Shown one piece after another: positions 62,523 through 64,000 of a stretch of DNA of 64,000 nt. The notes beneath the pieces are model-generated. The model was not told the origin of the DNA and did no database searches. It worked only from the letters and a program-made list of their open reading frames with translations. The position numbers were made by a program, and so were the translations under genes. Source of the stretch: an uncultured Rubripirellula sp. (GTDB lineage Bacteria > Planctomycetota > Planctomycetia > Pirellulales > Pirellulaceae); contig CALJHC010000025.1 in the NCBI GenBank assembly GCA_938075415.1, forward strand, positions 1-64,000, read 5' to 3'. Position 1 is the first letter of the stretch; every line of letters starts with the position of its first letter.

Positions 62523-64000
62523 GTGTTTTATCAAAGGGCGATGTGGTCGATTGTTATCTCTTTCTTGGTTTCGGTGTGCGGTTACCCTCAAACGCTATCA
62601 GCATCGAATTTGCCGGATATTGTTTTTATTGTTTCAGATGACCAGAGACCTGATACGGTTGGGGTAACGGGAAATCAACGAATCAGAACTCCCAACCTTG
62701 ATCGACTAGCCAAGGTGGGTACGACGTTCACTCGAGCCTACACTGGCTACCCGATCTGCTATGCGAGTCGGGCGCAGATCCTTACCGGCTGTAATGCGTT
62801 TACCGCTTTGGTGGATTACCCCAAGAGTCGCGTTGATCCGGCCTTGAACACGCTCGCTGAGACTCTCAGTAGTGCAGGCTATCAATCGATCTATAGTGGT
62901 AAGTGGCACAACGATGGGCACCCGCTTGAGCGTGGCTATGATCGTGTGGCTGCACTCTATTCCGCCGGTGGCGGTGCCAGGGGAGTGAAGTTGCCAGAGT
63001 TGGATGATCGCCAGCGGCCGTTGACCGGCTATCGCGGGTGGACCTTCAAGGACCAGGATAATCAGCCGCAACTGCGTAAGGGTGTTGGTTTGTTACCCGA
63101 CAACAGTCGGCAAATTGCTGATGGAGTGATTGGTGTAATCCAAGCCGGGTCACCGAGTCAGCCGCTCTTTTTGCATGTGAATTTTGCGTTCCCTCATGAC
63201 CCGAGGCAGTGGCCACAGGGGATGCGAGATTCCTATCTTTCATCAGAGATGCGGCTTCCTTCTAATTTTCGAGAGGGGCATGGTTTTGATCACGGTAACC
63301 AGGGCGGGCGAGACGAAGTGCTGTTGCCACGGCCGCTCAAGCCAAGCGATGTCAGAGAGGAATTAGCAATCTATTATGCCATGGTCAGTGATGTCGATCG
63401 GCAGGTTGGCAGAATCGTCGAGGCACTGAAGAAAGCTGGTAGGCTCGGACGCACCCTATTTGTCTACACCAGTGACCAGGGGTTGGCTTTGGGTAGTCAT
63501 GGATTGCTCGGTAAGCAAAATCAATATGAGCATAGTATTTGCAGCCCTTTGATTATGGTGGGGCCCTCCGGGTTTTCAGATTCAGGTTCCAGTTCTGATA
63601 ATGATGATTTGATTTACGATTTGCCGGTTGCGTCTTGGCAGGCGGTCCCTTCGAACAAGAGGGTGAGTGCAATCGTTGAATTGTCTGATTTGTTTCCGAC
63701 ATTTTGTGATTTCGCTGGGATTTCTGTTCCACCAACGGTGCAAGGCAAGTCGTTGTTGCCACTGCTGTCGGGGCGAGTGTCACAGATTCATCAAAGCACG
63801 TTCGGTGTGTTTACCCACACGCAGAGGATGATCTGTAACGATCGCTGGAAATATATCCTTTACCCACAAGCCAAACGTGAGCAACTGTTTGATTTATTGA
63901 ATGATCCTGATGAGCTAGAAGATCGCAGTCAGCATGCAAGTTGTCAGGATATCGTTGTCAAGATGCGAGAGGAGCTTGAGTCTTGGAGACTGAAGCATCA
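62523..64000 (+). CDS. Secreted sulfatase, 3' end cut by the window
   Basis: At least 492 residues; the frame is open to the right edge without a stop. The start GTG at 62523 is chosen because AAGGGGTG lies eight bases upstream; ATG at 62541 also works. A signal peptide (MWSIVISFLVSVCGYPQTLSA) is followed by PDIVFIVSDDQRPDTVG (metal D39, D40), TPNLDRLAKVGTTFTRAY, and the modification motif CYASR (C79) with Ala in place of Pro, an accepted variant C-x-A-x-R. Other segments: IYSGKWHNDGHPLERGYD, LHVNFAFPHDPRQWP, LAIYYAMVSDVDRQVGRIV, FVYTSDQGLALGSHGLLGKQNQYEHSI and RWKYILYPQAKREQLFDLLNDPDE. These resemble the heparan/iduronate-type subgroup S1 enzymes. It probably acts on sulfated glycan outside the cytoplasm. 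The ending is missing, so total length is unknown. Confidence 0.9.
   Translation, partial: MFYQRAMWSIVISFLVSVCGYPQTLSASNLPDIVFIVSDDQRPDTVGVTGNQRIRTPNLDRLAKVGTTFTRAYTGYPICYASRAQILTGCNAFTALVDYPKSRVDPALNTLAETLSSAGYQSIYSGKWHNDGHPLERGYDRVAALYSAGGGARGVKLPELDDRQRPLTGYRGWTFKDQDNQPQLRKGVGLLPDNSRQIADGVIGVIQAGSPSQPLFLHVNFAFPHDPRQWPQGMRDSYLSSEMRLPSNFREGHGFDHGNQGGRDEVLLPRPLKPSDVREELAIYYAMVSDVDRQVGRIVEALKKAGRLGRTLFVYTSDQGLALGSHGLLGKQNQYEHSICSPLIMVGPSGFSDSGSSSDNDDLIYDLPVASWQAVPSNKRVSAIVELSDLFPTFCDFAGISVPPTVQGKSLLPLLSGRVSQIHQSTFGVFTHTQRMICNDRWKYILYPQAKREQLFDLLNDPDELEDRSQHASCQDIVVKMREELESWRLKH

Overview
The window looks like chromosome (or a metagenome-derived contig) of a planctomycete, most likely of the Pirellulaceae type. 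The evidence is the set of family signatures: three DUF1549/DUF1553 (PSD1) cytochrome-like proteins, three DUF1501 proteins, three secreted sulfatases, an LESR-LL N-terminal export motif on a giant extracellular protein, GEVED and dockerin domains, PQQ-propeller and MMPL proteins, many Tat-type RR leaders, and long intergenic stretches. No transposase, integrase, CRISPR array or rRNA is visible. One tRNA (Lys, CUU) is present.

Layout. 1-839: an open frame running in from the left edge whose AT-rich body resembles the T4-like phage prohead-core scaffold, joined through a 9-bp repeat to a GC-rich planctomycete-like Cys tail. 1545-3050: a Tat-exported N,N-dimethylformamidase-like protein with a terminator. 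4332-4404: tRNA-Lys. 4552-9258 (minus): pabB, tsaE and an MMPL/RND exporter. 9424-11619 (minus): a redoxin / cytochrome c / copper monooxygenase / EF-hand fusion. 11620-17500: mostly non-coding, with a PQQ-propeller protein, short repeats and two decayed genes. 17504-18280 (minus): a secreted alpha/beta hydrolase. 19111-25905 (minus): a tight operon TPR protein > ExbB > ExbD > membrane-anchored terpene-cyclase-fold protein > queG. 26085-31766 (minus): a 1893-residue secreted metalloprotease-like, multi-domain protein with dockerin.

32636-50728 is the largest functional block. On the plus strand sulfatase > PSD1 > PSD1 > DUF1501 > DUF1501 run together; on the minus strand PSD1 > DUF1501 > amidohydrolase-like > amidohydrolase-like converge on them. 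Carbohydrate-binding-like inserts in two PSD1 proteins, together with the sulfatase, suggest work on sulfated polysaccharide at the cell surface (inference). 51765-64000 carries a serine beta-lactamase-like hydrolase, a second sulfatase, a PD-(D/E)XK-like protein, pyrE, a LysM/L,D-transpeptidase, L-serine dehydratase, a small CPXCG zinc-type protein, and a third sulfatase cut by the right edge.

Two themes stand out. One is the Exb-type proton-channel operon in which a membrane-anchored alpha/alpha-toroid protein takes the place where TonB or TolA would be expected. The other is a high number of short (12-20 bp) tandem duplications, mostly in intergenic DNA and at gene ends, scattered along the whole window.
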